Positions 36,405 through 36,691 of a stretch of 36,691 nt of DNA are shown piece by piece. Source of the DNA: Deltaproteobacteria bacterium (GTDB taxonomy: Bacteria > Myxococcota_A > UBA9160 > UBA6930); the NCBI GenBank assembly GCA_028817435.1, contig JAPPPQ010000049.1, positions 1 to 36,691 of the forward strand, written 5' to 3'. Each line of letters starts with the position of its first letter. Positions within the stretch are counted from its first letter, which is position 1. A model generated the notes under the pieces. That model was given only the letters and a program-made list of their open reading frames with translations. It was not told the origin of the DNA and made no database searches. The position numbers and the translations under genes are program-made.

Positions 36405-36691
36405 TCAGAAGCGCAGGCGGCCGGTGAGGAGCAGGTCGTAGCTGCGGGGGGTGGTGTCGGCGGCGGTGCCGGTGTGGAGGTCGAGTCCGGCTTCCAGGCC
36501 GAGTTGCAGGCCGCGGGGGTTGGCGAGGCGCAGGCCCGCGGCCCAGCGGGTGTCGGTATCGGCGAGATTGAAGCGGCCGTAGGGGGTGAGCAGGGCGGCG
36601 CGGCTGGCGTCGCTGCGGGCGAAGTAGCGGAGCGCCACGCCGTAGGCGATTTCGCCGCTGAGGCTGTGCTGCATTCCCGCGCCCGCGCCGC
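36405..36691 (-). CDS. C-terminal end of an outer-membrane beta-barrel protein (partial)
   Basis: The frame is open from the right edge to the stop at 36405, at least 95 residues. Alternating strands such as SGEIAYGVALRYFA, RAALLTPYGRFNLA, WAAGLRLANPRGLQLGLEAGLDL and YDLLLTGRLRF end in a terminal Phe, the BAM-recognised signal of outer-membrane barrels. The pattern resembles the terminal barrel of autotransporter-like or large Calx-beta/cadherin-like proteins. The N-terminal part lies beyond the window, so the full protein is unknown. Confidence 0.7.
   Translation of the reverse strand, partial: GAGAGMQHSLSGEIAYGVALRYFARSDASRAALLTPYGRFNLADTDTRWAAGLRLANPRGLQLGLEAGLDLHTGTAADTTPRSYDLLLTGRLRF

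Overview
The window is G+C-rich (clearly above 60% by eye) and densely coded. It looks like a chromosomal segment of a high-G+C Gram-negative bacterium. The gene orders rpsU-dnaG-rpoD, prfA-prmC-hisD-hisB-hisH-...-hisA-hisF and rplU-rpmA-obgE-proB-proA-nadD-rsfS-gpmI, together with a FleN/MinD-like ATPase next to a RodZ-like HTH gene, resemble deltaproteobacterial-grade lineages. That placement is an inference. selA indicates selenocysteine use. Lipoproteins, secreted Calx-beta and ankyrin proteins and a C-terminal outer-membrane barrel fragment show a double-membrane envelope. Many starts are GTG or TTG, and many genes overlap by 1-10 nt.

Layout. (1) 1-3341, minus: N-terminal two or more thousand bases of a giant secreted Calx-beta repeat protein that runs off the left edge, with a 16-G tract just upstream of its start. 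(2) 3442-9431, minus: an SDR dehydrogenase, then a macromolecular-synthesis operon rpsU-dnaG-rpoD followed by a ThuA-like gene and sixA. (3) 9601-17892, minus: prfA-prmC-hisD-hisB-hisH-lipoprotein-hisA-hisF and then an unusual STAS/HATPase/DUF4325-type protein. The lipoprotein gene carries an in-frame 141-bp palindromic insert. (4) 17979-20456, minus: an AT-richer island made of one gene, a single-chain restriction-modification enzyme. (5) 20510-26025, minus: pgeF, rluD, a degenerate J-domain/RodZ-HTH gene, a MinD/FleN-like ATPase without a normal start codon, an HNH nuclease and selA. (6) 26202-27920, plus: RNase E/G. (7) 27930-29171, minus: two tandem exported ankyrin genes plus the remnant of a third. 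(8) 29512-36403, plus: rplU-rpmA-obgE-proB-proA-nadD-rsfS-gpmI. (9) 36405-36691, minus: the C-terminal end of an outer-membrane beta-barrel protein running off the right edge.

Most of the window is housekeeping: transcription and replication initiation, translation termination and ribosome assembly, histidine and proline synthesis, NAD synthesis and glycolysis. The accessory signals are the surface repeat proteins, the ankyrin cluster, the restriction-modification island, the STAS/HATPase/DUF4325 fusion, the palindromic insert and the start-less ATPase gene. No tRNA, rRNA, CRISPR array, transposase or convincing Rho-independent terminator was seen.
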